From NCBI GenBank assembly GCA_019510125.1, contig JAEKKX010000022.1, positions 40,223 to 104,222 of the forward strand: a stretch of 64,000 bases of DNA, in the 5' to 3' direction. This document shows, piece by piece, positions 43,479 through 52,269 of the stretch. Position numbers and translations under genes: made by a program. This stretch comes from Lysobacterales bacterium. GTDB taxonomy: Bacteria; Pseudomonadota; Gammaproteobacteria; Xanthomonadales; Xanthomonadaceae. The notes under the pieces were generated by a model. That model made no database searches. It was not told the origin of the DNA and saw only the letters and a program-made list of their open reading frames with translations. The number at the start of each line of letters is the position of its first letter. Positions within the stretch are counted from its first letter, which is position 1.

Positions 43479-44879
43479 ATGCAAAGCATTGCCCGCAACA
43501 ACACCGCACGTCGCGTTTATGCCGCCATCACCACGCTGGGTCTCGGCGTCGGCCTCGTCGCCGCCATCGGGCCCGGTTCGGCCCTCGGGAAGGGCGCGAA
43601 GGCCGCGGCTCCGCAGCCGCCTTCCTTTCCGTGCGGCGGGCTGAATCCGATCGGCGTCCAGCTCGCGCCGATTCCGAAGTATTCGAACGCGGAGTTCACC
43701 GACCAGGGCGCGGACTGCGCGATGTGGCAGACGTTCATCTATCTCAACTGGCCCGCGAAGGCCGGCCAGCGTGGCGTGCCGGACACCACCGCGAAGTTCG
43801 GTGCGCCCGGCGTCACCGTATGGGAGAGTTTCCTGACGGCGGACCAGGTCTTCCTGCCGAACGGTGCGACGCCGCAGCCCTGGGACACGTCCATGGCAAG
43901 CGCCGGCGTGCCCGACGCGCTCCAGCGCACCGTCTCCTCCGGCGCCATGCGTGTCCTCACGCACACCTCGAAGGTGTCGCCCGCGGTCGCCAGGCTCCGC
44001 GCCACGCTCTCCACCAACGGGGTGACCGACATCCCGCTGGACGAAATCGAGCAAGCGGACGGCAATGTCCTCTACGACCAGCAAGGCAATCCGGTCTATT
44101 ACGACATCGCCCTCAACAAGACCCAGTACGACTACATCACGAAGTACCAGCTGTACAACGCCGACCAGCAGGCGACGTTCGCGAAGACGACGAACATCGT
44201 CCTGCCCTCCGGCTCGATCGAGGTCAAGGCGGCGTGGAAGGTCCTGACCGCAACCGAAGCGGCATCGGGACGCTTCCACATGGCGAAGGGCTACGTGCCC
44301 GCGGCAAGCGGGCCGGGCACGGTCGTGCCGATCGGCCTCGTCGGACTGCACGTGTTCGCGAGCGGCGGCGCGGACAACGCCGGCCTGTGGGCCACCTTCT
44401 ACCAGATCGACAATGCGCCGCTCGCGGGCAATACCGGCACCCAGGCCTACAGTTTCTACAATCCCGCCAGCACGACGCCGGTCAACACCAAGGGCACCAA
44501 TCCCACCCAGGTCGTCCAGGTGTTTCCGGACGATCCGCAGGCGACCGCCGTCAACGGCAACGCGAAGAAGATCATCATCGCCGGGGATGCCGCGTCACCG
44601 TGGCAGTACTACGCGATGATCGACACGCAGTGGTCAAAGACCGTGCTCGACCTGAAGACGCCGGTGCCCCTCGCCGTCCCGGTGTCGCCCGGCAAACCCG
44701 GGGACATCAGCACCGCAACCCTGATCAACCCTGTCCTGGAGACCTTCATGCAGACTCAGAACAACAGTTGCATGGGCTGCCATTCCTACGCCACGACGGC
44801 ACAGGCGAAGAGCACCACGGCGGCAGGCTTCAGCTTCATGCTCGGCAGTGCGACGGCGCCTGCCTCGAACCAGCGGTGA
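43479..44879 (+). CDS. Exported cytochrome c family protein with one C-terminal heme motif
   Basis: 466 residues. The signal segment is near residues 14-36 (YAAITTLGLGVGLVAAIGPG). The only heme site is CMGCH, Cys431-His435, close to the C-terminus, where most cytochrome c domains would be just beginning; the first 420 residues (AMWQTFIYLNWPAK, VWESFL, SPWQYYAMIDTQW) form a large domain of unknown role. ATG has AGGAGGAG upstream. Codon use is visibly less G+C-rich than the neighbours, and remnants of another gene flank it on both sides, so it may have arrived by recombination. Confidence 0.78.
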   Translation: MQSIARNNTARRVYAAITTLGLGVGLVAAIGPGSALGKGAKAAAPQPPSFPCGGLNPIGVQLAPIPKYSNAEFTDQGADCAMWQTFIYLNWPAKAGQRGVPDTTAKFGAPGVTVWESFLTADQVFLPNGATPQPWDTSMASAGVPDALQRTVSSGAMRVLTHTSKVSPAVARLRATLSTNGVTDIPLDEIEQADGNVLYDQQGNPVYYDIALNKTQYDYITKYQLYNADQQATFAKTTNIVLPSGSIEVKAAWKVLTATEAASGRFHMAKGYVPAASGPGTVVPIGLVGLHVFASGGADNAGLWATFYQIDNAPLAGNTGTQAYSFYNPASTTPVNTKGTNPTQVVQVFPDDPQATAVNGNAKKIIIAGDAASPWQYYAMIDTQWSKTVLDLKTPVPLAVPVSPGKPGDISTATLINPVLETFMQTQNNSCMGCHSYATTAQAKSTTAAGFSFMLGSATAPASNQR

Positions 44880-44958
44880 CGCAAGCGTCTGCTTCCATGG
44901 CGGGGGGGATAGGCGGGCCGACATCGACGCCTGTCTTCGCAACACCGTGACGTCTCAT

Positions 44959-44990
44959 CCGGAGGGGCGCGACATGCCGCGCCCTTCCGG
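44959..44990 (+). terminator. Candidate terminator after the cytochrome gene
   Basis: Stem CCGGAGGGGCGCG pairs with CGCGCCCTTCCGG with one mismatch and a 6-nt loop, 80 bp past the stop. Followed by TTTC only. Confidence 0.6.
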
Positions 44991-45001
44991 TTTCGACCCG
45001 C

Positions 45002-45268
45002 TCAACGCAGATCGAGCTCCGCGGTCTTGTCGGCGTAGTCCTGCTTCGGATCGCGACCCAGCAGCAGATGTATCTCCGCCATCAGCGTGGGTTCGTTTTC
45101 CCAGACATGGGCATGCGCCGCGTCGAGGCGCAGGAGACGAAGCGACGGGGCGGTCTTGCCGCTTTCGTACCATGCGGCGACGAAGGGATTCCACAGGCGA
45201 TCGATCACGGCGGGATCGTTGTCGACCTGGATGGGACCGTCAATGCAGGCGAACAGGCCATGTCCCTT
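45002..45268 (-). pseudogene. Truncated general stress protein 26-like (pyridoxamine 5'-phosphate oxidase-related) gene
   Basis: The surviving part reads GPIQVDNDPAVIDRLWNPFV, AAWYESGK, LRLDAAHAHVWENEP, LLLGRDPKQDYADKTAELD, the C-terminal half of the general-stress-protein-26 FMN-binding split barrel. The N-terminal ~70-80 residues are missing: upstream of ~45268 the open frame runs into a REP element instead. An open frame back to 45316 exists but its first residues are repeat-encoded. A second, more decayed copy lies at 43025. Likely inactive. Confidence 0.7.
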
Positions 45269-45283
45269 CGCCACGCAGGGCCG

Positions 45284-45412
45284 TCGGCTGGGCTTCAGCC
45301 CACCGCTACGACGCATCCACCCATGCAGCGACGATCAATCCGAAATGTGTCGCGTCGATCACCGCCACCTGCCATGGACACATGGCAACGGTGGGCTGAA
45401 GCCCAGCCTACG
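45284..45412. repeat. Inverted REP pair (GGCTGGGCTTCAGCCC family), REPIN
   Basis: GGCTGGGCTTCAGCCCACC at 45287-45305 and its inverted copy GGTGGGCTGAAGCCCAGCC at 45390-45408, spaced ~85 bp. An inner palindrome GCCATGGACACATGGC lies between. It replaces the lost 5' half of the stress-protein gene. Confidence 0.75.
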
Positions 45413-45501
45413 CAACGTCGCTGTCCGCGGGCGCCGGGTTTCCCCGTTTCATGCACAATCGCATCGAAGATCCGCGTCCTCGACCCAAGGGAAACGCCCG
45501 C

Positions 45502-46212
45502 ATGCCCCGCACTGTCGTCCTGCTGCTTCCGGCCGCGTTGGCGCTCGCCGCCTGCAGCGCCTCCGAGTCGCCGTCCACGCCTGCCTCGGATGCAGCCCCT
45601 TCGGCAGCCGCGCCCGCAGCGACCGCGCCCGAGGCGCCGCCCGCGCCCGCCGCGGCGCCGGTGGACGCTGCACCGAAACCCGCGGCCGCCACGCTCGAAA
45701 CGCTGCTGCTGCCCGACGACACCCTCGCGAGCGCGCAGGCGCGCCTGGGCGCCGCGAACGTGGTCGCGCGCGAACTCGACGGCGCGGAGGGCGAGACCTT
45801 CCCGGGCTGGGTGCTGTATCCGGACGATGCGATGCGCCGGATCGACGTGTTCCTCGACGACGCCGGCAAGCATCCGGCGTCGCTGCGGATCGATGCCGAG
45901 CGCAGTCCCTGGCAGCGCGCCGACGGCATCCGCATCGGCCTGACCAGCGCCGAACTGCAGGCAATGAACGGCAAGCCGTTCGAATTCCTCGGATTCGACT
46001 GGGACTACGGCGGCGCGATCACCGACTGGCGCGAAGGCAAGCTCGCCGCGGCGAACGGCGGCGGCGGGCCGGTGCGGCTCTGCCCGCCCGAGTCGACGCC
46101 GGAAGACTACCCCTCGGGCGACAGTCCCTTTGGCAGCGACGACCCGCACCTGGCGAAATCGCCGGCGACGGTCTGCGAATTCAGCGTGGGCATCGGCGAG
46201 GACCGCGACTGA
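45502..46212 (+). CDS. Lipoprotein of unknown function
   Basis: 236 residues. Lipobox ALAAC near residue 18, then a low-complexity Ala/Pro/Ser linker (~20-70). The domain that follows has DDTLASAQARLGAANVVAREL, GWVLYPDDAMRRIDVFLDD, IRIGLTSAELQAMNGKPFEFLGFDWDYGG seen as separate blocks, ending CEFSVGIGED. The pattern suggests an outer-membrane lipoprotein; no catalytic motif. ATG has AAGGGA upstream. Confidence 0.72.
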   Translation: MPRTVVLLLPAALALAACSASESPSTPASDAAPSAAAPAATAPEAPPAPAAAPVDAAPKPAAATLETLLLPDDTLASAQARLGAANVVARELDGAEGETFPGWVLYPDDAMRRIDVFLDDAGKHPASLRIDAERSPWQRADGIRIGLTSAELQAMNGKPFEFLGFDWDYGGAITDWREGKLAAANGGGGPVRLCPPESTPEDYPSGDSPFGSDDPHLAKSPATVCEFSVGIGEDRD

Positions 46213-46250
46213 CCGCGCGTCGGCGGCGGGGGGTGCCGCCGCCGGACATG

Positions 46251-46277
46251 CGAACGCCGGCGCGGGGCCGGCGTTCG
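46251..46277. terminator. Convergent-gene hairpin terminator
   Basis: A perfect 11-bp stem, CGAACGCCGGC, with a 5-nt loop, between the convergent lipoprotein and ssb genes. No T tract. Confidence 0.6.
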
Positions 46278-46306
46278 GGGTGTCGCTGACGCGCGGGACG
46301 CTCCGG

Positions 46307-46831
46307 TCAGAACGGGATGTCGTCGTCCGAGAAGTCGTCCATCGGCGGCGGGCTGCTGGGCGCGGACTGCGAGCGCTGGCCGCCGCCGTAACCGCCGCCA
46401 CCGCCGCTGCCGCGCTGGCCGCCGCCATAACCACCGCCGCCGCCTTCCGAACGCTGCGAGCGCTGCGGACGGTCGCCACCGCCGCCGCCACCCTCGCCGC
46501 GGCCGCCGAGCATCTGCATCTCGTCGGCGATGATGTCGGTGAAGTAGCGTTCGACGCCGTCGTTGCCGGTGTACTTGTCGTAGCGGATCGAGCCTTCGAC
46601 ATAGACCTGCGAACCCTTGCGCAGGTACTCGCCGGCGATCTCGCCGAGCTTGCCGAAGAACGTCACCCGGTGCCACTCGGTGCGTTCCTGCTGGTTGCCG
46701 TCGCGGTCCTTGCGGACGCTGGTGGTGGCGAGGCGGACCTTGGTCACCGCCATGCCGCCCTGGGTGTATTTGGTTTCGGGATCGTCGCCCAGGTTGCCGA
46801 CGAGGATGACCTTGTTGATGCCGCGTGCCAT
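46307..46831 (-). CDS. ssb: Single-stranded DNA-binding protein
   Basis: 174 residues. OB fold with the standard N-terminus [37 protein letters not shown] and [16 protein letters not shown] Gly/Ser-rich flexible linker (~115-160) leads to the conserved acidic tip DFSDDDIPF, which binds DNA-repair and replication partners. It acts as a tetramer on single-stranded DNA. ATG at 46831. A TATAAT -10 lies ~44 bp upstream on the same strand. Confidence 0.96.
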   Translation of the reverse strand: MARGINKVILVGNLGDDPETKYTQGGMAVTKVRLATTSVRKDRDGNQQERTEWHRVTFFGKLGEIAGEYLRKGSQVYVEGSIRYDKYTGNDGVERYFTDIIADEMQMLGGRGEGGGGGGDRPQRSQRSEGGGGGYGGGQRGSGGGGGYGGGQRSQSAPSSPPPMDDFSDDDIPF

Positions 46832-46874
46832 GAACGTACCTGCCGATGTGCCGTGGTGTGGCACAGGACATTGG

Positions 46875-46880
46875 ATTATA
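46875..46880 (-). promoter_or_regulatory. Candidate -10 (TATAAT) of ssb
   Basis: On the minus strand, CGGCTATAATCC lies ~44 nt before the ssb start. The divergent ispB gene has its own TATAAT at 46958. Confidence 0.55.
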
Positions 46881-46957
46881 GCCGGGCGTCACGGAATCAG
46901 GGTTCCCCCCGAAGGCGCGTCGGGATTCCCCGGGGGCCGGCGCCCGGCAGCGGCATT

Positions 46958-46963
46958 TATAAT
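46958..46963 (+). promoter_or_regulatory. Candidate -10 (TATAAT) of ispB
   Basis: TTTATAATGCG with the TATAAT hexamer ending 26 nt before the ATG at 46990. The short leader matches the pattern of other genes here; no good -35. Confidence 0.55.
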
Positions 46964-46989
46964 GCGCGTTCCCCCCGTCAGGCCCCCCC

Positions 46990-47985
46990 ATGCACGCGAC
47001 CCCGGCGCCCCCCGCCCTCGACCTGCCCGCCATCCAGGCACTGGCCGCCGCCGACATGGCCGCGGTCGACGCCCTGATCCGACGCCGGCTGGCGTCGGAC
47101 GTGGTGTTGGTCAACCAGGTCGCCGAGCACCTCGTCGCCGCGGGCGGCAAGCGCCTGCGGCCGATGCTGCTGCTGCTCGCCGCACGCGCGCTGGGCCATC
47201 GCGGCCCGGACGCGCACCAGTTGGCCGCGGTGGTCGAGTTCATCCACACCGCCACCCTGCTCCACGACGACGTGGTCGACGAGTCCGACCTGCGCCGCGG
47301 CCGCAAGACCGCGAACGCGCTGTTCGGCAACGCCGCGAGCGTGCTGGTCGGCGATTTCCTGTACTCGCGCAGCTTCCAGTTGATGGTCGAGCTGGACCGG
47401 CTGCCGGTGATGCGGATCCTCGCCGACACCACCAACGCCATCGCCGAGGGCGAGGTGCTGCAGTTGCTGCACGTGCGCAACCCGGACACCGACGAACCGG
47501 CATACCTGAAGGTGATCGAGCGCAAGACCGCGGTGCTGTTCGCCGCCGCCACCCGGCTGGGCGCGCTGCTGGCCGGCGCCGGCGAGGCGACCCAGCAGCG
47601 CCTGCACGACTACGGCCTGGCCCTGGGCTACGCCTTCCAGATCGCCGACGACGTGCTCGACTACAGCGCCGACGAGGCCGCGCTGGGCAAGCACCTGGGC
47701 GACGACCTGGCCGAGGGCAAGGCGACCCTGCCGCTGATCCACGCGATGCTGCATTCCGACGCCGCCACCCGCGACCGCCTCCGCGCGATCGTCGAGGCCG
47801 GCGAGGTCGAGGCGATGCCCGAGGTGCTGGCCGCGATCGAGGCCACCGGCGGGCTGGCCTACAGCCGCCGCCGCGCCGACGACTACGCCGACGCCGCCGA
47901 ACGCGCACTCGACGGCCTCGACGACAACAACGCCGTGGCCGCGCTGCGCGGACTGGCGCGCTACGCGGTGCGCCGGGACCGCTGA
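46990..47985 (+). CDS. ispB: Octaprenyl diphosphate synthase-type polyprenyl synthetase
   Basis: 331 residues. First Asp-rich motif DDVVD (93-97), second DDVLD (220-224), and the GGKRLRP substrate-binding block near 52-58. It elongates farnesyl diphosphate with isopentenyl diphosphate into the ubiquinone side chain. Cytoplasmic homodimer. The small HhH gene starts 6 bp after its stop. Confidence 0.93.
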   Translation: MHATPAPPALDLPAIQALAAADMAAVDALIRRRLASDVVLVNQVAEHLVAAGGKRLRPMLLLLAARALGHRGPDAHQLAAVVEFIHTATLLHDDVVDESDLRRGRKTANALFGNAASVLVGDFLYSRSFQLMVELDRLPVMRILADTTNAIAEGEVLQLLHVRNPDTDEPAYLKVIERKTAVLFAAATRLGALLAGAGEATQQRLHDYGLALGYAFQIADDVLDYSADEAALGKHLGDDLAEGKATLPLIHAMLHSDAATRDRLRAIVEAGEVEAMPEVLAAIEATGGLAYSRRRADDYADAAERALDGLDDNNAVAALRGLARYAVRRDR

Positions 47986-47991
47986 GCGGCG

Positions 47992-48234
47992 ATGGCGTTC
48001 AGCGATCTGGAACGGACGATCCTGCTCGCGGTCCACGGGGTCGGTCCGACCGTGCTCGACCGGCTCGAACGCATCGGCATCGATTCGCTCGAAGCGCTCG
48101 CGGACAGCGACCCGCGCGACATCGTGACCCAGGTCGCCGCAATGCTCGGCGCGAGCTGCTGGAAGAACAGCCCGCAAGCGCGGGCCGCGATCGTCGGCGC
48201 GGTCGAAGCGGCAAGACGCGCGACAGCGAAATAA
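47992..48234 (+). CDS. Small helix-hairpin-helix protein
   Basis: 80 residues. One HhH motif (LLAVHGVGPTVLDRLERIGI), then SLEALADSDPRDIVTQVAAML and a short helical tail with one Cys. HhH domains bind DNA non-specifically. The protein resembles the Cdd1/pathogenicity-locus family, but that is by pattern only. Six bp behind ispB, so probably co-transcribed. Confidence 0.62.
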   Translation: MAFSDLERTILLAVHGVGPTVLDRLERIGIDSLEALADSDPRDIVTQVAAMLGASCWKNSPQARAAIVGAVEAARRATAK

Positions 48235-48261
48235 AGGCAGGATCGCCGCCACGCCCCCCAT

Positions 48262-48487
48262 CCGGTAGAGAGGCCTTCAGGCCGCTTCCTCGCCGGGGGG
48301 CACCGCACAGCGACCGGGTATTCAACAGCCGAATGGCGGATCGGGCGGCTCTACCGGCAAGGAACAAGAAAGCGGCCTGAAGGCCGCTCTACCGCCGGGA
48401 GCGCAGGAAAAACAGCCCGACAAGCGAAAGCGGCCCGGAGGCCGCTTTGCCTGGATGGATGCGAAAGCGACCGAAGGCCGCTCCGCC
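48262..48487. repeat. Cluster of REP elements (GCGGCCTGAAGGCCGC family)
   Basis: At least four related units: 48262-48289, 48368-48395, 48425-48451 and 48461-48487, each a hairpin of GCGGCC...GGCCGC type with flanking CGGTAGAG or GCTTT. The first two are inverted to one another. They fill the gap between the HhH gene and the dienelactone hydrolase. Confidence 0.8.
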
Positions 48488-48496
48488 GTTCGCCGG

Positions 48497-49297
48497 TCAG
48501 GGATTGAAGCGCTCGTGGAAGAACAGGTTCATCATCGAGAACGCCCGCTTGGCGGCGCGCTCGTTGTAAACGCAGCCCGGCGGGCTGTTCGCGGACTCCA
48601 GCGCGAAGCAGTGCACGGCGCCGGCGAAGTTCACGAACTGCCAGTCGGCGCCGGCGGACGTCATCTCGTTCTCGAAGGCCTGGATCTGCTCGGCCGGCAC
48701 GTACTTGTCGTCGGCGCCGTTGAGCACCAGCAGGCTGGCCTTCACCGCGCCGGATTCCGCCGGCAGGGTGGTGTCGAGGCCGCCGTGGAAGGTCACCACG
48801 CCGGCGATGTCGGCGCCGCTGCGCGCCAGCTCCAGCACGGTCTTGCCGCCGAAGCAGAACCCGATCGCGCCGATCCGGTCGGTGTCGATGGGCGCGCTGG
48901 AGGCGAGGCTGCGCAGCATGTCGAGCGCGGCGGCGGCGCGGGCGCGCAGGCCCGGGAGGTCCTGGTAGAGCTTGGCGACGAGCGCGCCGGCGGCCTTGTC
49001 GTCCTTCGGGCGCACGCCCTTGCCGTAGACGTCGGCGACCAGCACCACGTAGCCGGCGGACGCGACCTGCTTGGCCTTCTCGACCGAGGCCGGGGTCACG
49101 CCCTTCCAGTCCGGCACCATCACCAGGCCGGGACGCTTGGTGGCGTTGGCGTCGTTGTAGACGAGGTAGCCGCTGAAGCGCAGCTTGCCCTGCTTCCATT
49201 CGACCGGTTTGGCCTGCATGGCGGCGAAGGCCGGCATCGACAGCAGCAGCGAGAGGAGGAGTGCGGCGAGGGGGGCCGCGCGACGCAGGAAACGCAT
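48497..49297 (-). CDS. Dienelactone hydrolase family protein, exported
   Basis: 266 residues. Signal peptide ~1-27 (LAALLLSLLLSMPAFA). The alpha/beta hydrolase domain carries the Cys nucleophile in GFCFGG (Cys148), then Asp and His (NGADDKYVPAE, VHCFALESANSP). Cys rather than Ser is the DLH-family nucleophile. With a signal peptide it acts in the periplasm, unlike catabolic cytoplasmic dienelactone hydrolases; the substrate is unknown. Confidence 0.87.
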   Translation of the reverse strand: MRFLRRAAPLAALLLSLLLSMPAFAAMQAKPVEWKQGKLRFSGYLVYNDANATKRPGLVMVPDWKGVTPASVEKAKQVASAGYVVLVADVYGKGVRPKDDKAAGALVAKLYQDLPGLRARAAAALDMLRSLASSAPIDTDRIGAIGFCFGGKTVLELARSGADIAGVVTFHGGLDTTLPAESGAVKASLLVLNGADDKYVPAEQIQAFENEMTSAGADWQFVNFAGAVHCFALESANSPPGCVYNERAAKRAFSMMNLFFHERFNP

Positions 49298-49393
49298 GGG
49301 AACTACTCCATGTCGGGGAGGACGACCAGCCTACCCGGATTCGACGACGGTTGCCGCTGCCCGGCGCGACGGTCGTCGGCCGGGACGCGACGT

Positions 49394-50818
49394 TCAGCCG
49401 ATGCCCAGCCCGGGGATCGACGCGATCGCTTCCGGGTCGAACCCGCCGAGGGCGGCGAAGTGCCGCCCGCGCTCGGTGTAGTCACGATAGGCGCCGAAAC
49501 TGGGCGCGCCGGGCGACAGCAGGATCACGCCGGGGTCCACGCCCGCGCCTCCGCCCGCGCCCTGCCCCGTGGCCGCCAGCAGGCGTCGCGCCTCGGCGAC
49601 CGCCGCGGGCAGGCCGTCGGCCTCCGCCAGGGCGAACCCGGCCGCCTGCGCCACCGGCGCCAGCAGCGCGTGGATCTTCGGCCCGTTCTGGCCGAGGGTG
49701 ACCACCGCCGCCGGGGGCGCATCGCGCACGGCGTCGGCGAAATCGCGCCAGTCCAGCCCGCGGTCGTGGCCGCCCAGCAGCACCGCGACGCGGCGGTCGC
49801 GGAAGCAGTCCAGTGCCGCGAGGGTCGCGTGCGGGGTGGTGCTGATCGAATCGTTGACCCAGGTCAGGCCGTCGCGTTCGCCCAGCGTCTGCAGCCGGTG
49901 CGGCAGCGGCCGGAAGCTCGCCGCGTGCGGCGCGAGCGCGACCGCGTCCAGCCCCAGCGCCTCGATCGCGGTCAGCACCCCGCAGAGGTTGGAGCGGTTG
50001 TGGCGGCCCGGCAGCGGCACGTCGCGGGTGTCGAACACGGCCTGTTCGCCACGGTGCAGCACGTCGCCGCGCAGGTGCCAGCCGTCCGGGCGACCGAACC
50101 AGCGGATGTCGCTGTCGGGCAAACGCAACGCGGACAGGGTCGGATCCTCGCCGTTGAGCACCGCAACCCGCGGCGCGGCCACGGTGACCAGCGCGAGCTT
50201 GTCGGCCACGTAGCGCGCCTCGCTGCCGTGCCAGTCCAGATGCTCGGGATACACGTTGGTCGCGACCGCGATCTCCGGCCGTACGCCCGACAGCGCGACG
50301 TCGCGGGTCTGGTAGCTCGACAGTTCGATCGCCCAGAACTCCGGCGGCGATTCGACGTCCAGCAGTTCCAGCAGCGGCAGGCCGATGTTGCCGCACAGCG
50401 CGGTGCGGTGCCCGCCGGCGCGCAGCAGGTGGGCCAGCAGCGAGGTCGTCGTGCTCTTGCCCTTGGTGCCGGTGACGCACAGCGTGCGCGCCCCGGGATG
50501 CTCGGCGAACCACAGCGCGCTGCCGCCGAGGAACAGCGTCCCGCGCGCCGCGGCGTCCATCGCGTCGGACCGGTACGGACTGATGCCGGGCGATTTGACG
50601 ACGATCTGGAACCGCGACAGGCGATCGGCATCGACGCTGGATTCGGTCACCAGCAGCGGATCGCCCAGCGCCTGCGCGTCGGCGGCCTCGGCCTCGGAAC
50701 AGAACAGCGTCAGCGGCAGCGACGGCAGCCGCTTGCGCAGGGCGCGCCAGGCGGCGCGACCCTCGCGGCCCCAGCCCCAGAGCGCGACGCGCTTGCCGTC
50801 AAGCTGCGAAATGCGCAT
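49394..50818 (-). CDS. murD2: UDP-N-acetylmuramoyl-L-alanine--L-glutamate ligase (MurD2)
   Basis: 474 residues. Mur ligase fold with ATP motif GTKGKSTT (117-124), ELSSYQTRD and [11 protein letters not shown], the carbamylated-Lys region and a C-terminal domain with [19 protein letters not shown]. In Xanthomonas, MurD2 adds L-Glu instead of D-Glu to UDP-MurNAc-L-Ala, and MurL then epimerises it. The adjacent murL gene, overlapping by 20 bp, supports MurD2 over canonical MurD. It acts in the cytoplasm in peptidoglycan precursor synthesis. Confidence 0.87.
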   Translation of the reverse strand: MRISQLDGKRVALWGWGREGRAAWRALRKRLPSLPLTLFCSEAEAADAQALGDPLLVTESSVDADRLSRFQIVVKSPGISPYRSDAMDAAARGTLFLGGSALWFAEHPGARTLCVTGTKGKSTTTSLLAHLLRAGGHRTALCGNIGLPLLELLDVESPPEFWAIELSSYQTRDVALSGVRPEIAVATNVYPEHLDWHGSEARYVADKLALVTVAAPRVAVLNGEDPTLSALRLPDSDIRWFGRPDGWHLRGDVLHRGEQAVFDTRDVPLPGRHNRSNLCGVLTAIEALGLDAVALAPHAASFRPLPHRLQTLGERDGLTWVNDSISTTPHATLAALDCFRDRRVAVLLGGHDRGLDWRDFADAVRDAPPAAVVTLGQNGPKIHALLAPVAQAAGFALAEADGLPAAVAEARRLLAATGQGAGGGAGVDPGVILLSPGAPSFGAYRDYTERGRHFAALGGFDPEAIASIPGLGIG

Positions 50819-52181
50819 GCAGGCGCTCCCACAGCGCCGCCGGCACGCGGTGCGCGTCGTCCAGGACCAGCAGCGGCGCGATCGCGAGTTCGCCATCGCC
50901 GAGCTGCGGGCGGATCTCGCGGGCGAAACGCTCGACGATCTCGTCCTCGCGCCACTCCGGCCGCTCGGCGAGCGCGGCCATCGCCGCCCGCGATTCGCGG
51001 CCCTCGCCGACGCACTCGAACGGCTTGTGGTCGCGGAATTCCAGCAGCGCGTCGTAGCCCGGGATCTGCCCGGCGTCGTCCAGCAGGTTGCGGCCGAAGA
51101 TCGCGACCAGCCGCGGCTTGGGCATGAACGGCGCCAGCGCGAGGAACACGAAATGGCACTTCGGGCACACCCCGCACCAGCGACTGGCGGGGCGCTCGCC
51201 GAGGATGTGGAAGTTGCGATTGCAACTGGAGAAATGCGCGTCGTAGCGATCGCTCTTGGCGAACTGGCGCGCGACCGCGAGTTCGCTCAGCGGGCGCAGC
51301 AGCGAGTAGTACTGCAGGTCCGCCGCGACGTGCGCCTGCACGTGCTCGCCGAACGCGCGCTCGAACGCCCAGCCCTTCGACCACTGGTGGTTCACCTCGC
51401 CGGTGACGCTGCCGTCCGGCGCGAGGATCAGACTGCCGTAGCTGGCCGAACGCTCGTTCGAGAACACGACCTGGTCGACGCCCAGCAGCACCGCGGCGAA
51501 CACCAGGATCGCCGAGTTGACCGCGGTGACCGGGATGTGCCCGTTCCACGCGCCCTGGCGGTTGTATTCGAACAGTTCCGGCGCGAGCTGGCGGCCGAGG
51601 TTGAGCGTCGGCAGGCCGGTGCGCTCGGCGCAGGCCTTGATCAACTGCGAGCCGCCGATCCAGGTCACGGTCTGCGCGACGCCGGCCTCGCGCAGCGCCT
51701 CGATGCTGACCAGCGAGTCCTTGCCGCCGCCGATCGCGACCAGCGCGTGTTCGCGCAGGCCCAGGGCCGGCGCAGCCACGCCCGTCGCGGCGTCCGCCGC
51801 GGTCGCGGGAAAGGCGATGCGGCCGTGCAGGTCGAGGCCGTTGCGGTACGCGAACTCGCCGAGTCCGTGCAGGTAGACCGAATCGAGCAGCGCCGCCGTC
51901 GCGGCGTCGATCGCGTAGCCGTCGATCCGGATCTCCGGCGGCACCGCGGCCTTGTAGTAGCTCACGCCGGCGATCAGATGCAGCAGGCGCAGCGCGCGCT
52001 CGGCCGCGACCGCGCGATCGCCGGCCAGCGCGAACGGCGCACCGGGCACGGTGACCGTCTCCACGAGTTCGGGGCCATCGTCGAAGGCGTAGACCAGTTG
52101 CGCGACGCCGGTCTGCGCATCGAACGCGCAGCGGACGAAGCGGAAGACGCGGATTGCGTCGCGGTTGAATTCGGAACTCAC
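50799..52181 (-). CDS. murL: UDP-MurNAc-L-Ala-L-Glu epimerase
   Basis: 460 residues. The PP-loop-like motif GGGKDSLVS (151-159) suggests ATP use. SNERSASYG, the [19 protein letters not shown] block and the C-terminal [18 protein letters not shown]ys-pair are MurL features. The enzyme converts the terminal L-Glu of UDP-MurNAc-L-Ala-L-Glu to D-Glu. It is the first gene of the pair; its 3' end overlaps the murD2 start. The pathway replaces glutamate racemase in Xanthomonadaceae, which is established for the family. Confidence 0.88.
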   Translation of the reverse strand: MSSEFNRDAIRVFRFVRCAFDAQTGVAQLVYAFDDGPELVETVTVPGAPFALAGDRAVAAERALRLLHLIAGVSYYKAAVPPEIRIDGYAIDAATAALLDSVYLHGLGEFAYRNGLDLHGRIAFPATAADAATGVAAPALGLREHALVAIGGGKDSLVSIEALREAGVAQTVTWIGGSQLIKACAERTGLPTLNLGRQLAPELFEYNRQGAWNGHIPVTAVNSAILVFAAVLLGVDQVVFSNERSASYGSLILAPDGSVTGEVNHQWSKGWAFERAFGEHVQAHVAADLQYYSLLRPLSELAVARQFAKSDRYDAHFSSCNRNFHILGERPASRWCGVCPKCHFVFLALAPFMPKPRLVAIFGRNLLDDAGQIPGYDALLEFRDHKPFECVGEGRESRAAMAALAERPEWREDEIVERFAREIRPQLGDGELAIAPLLVLDDAHRVPAALWERLHAHFAA

Positions 52182-52269
52182 GGAGATACTCCAGGGGCGA
52201 GCGCGGGCGACCAGCGTGTCCCGGCATTGCGGGTGTGAATGGATCGACGGATGCGCAGGCGATGCGGTT

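Noticed and set aside
45002..45316. Complete small stress protein
   Set aside because: The N-terminal half of the domain is missing and the first residues are encoded by a REP element.
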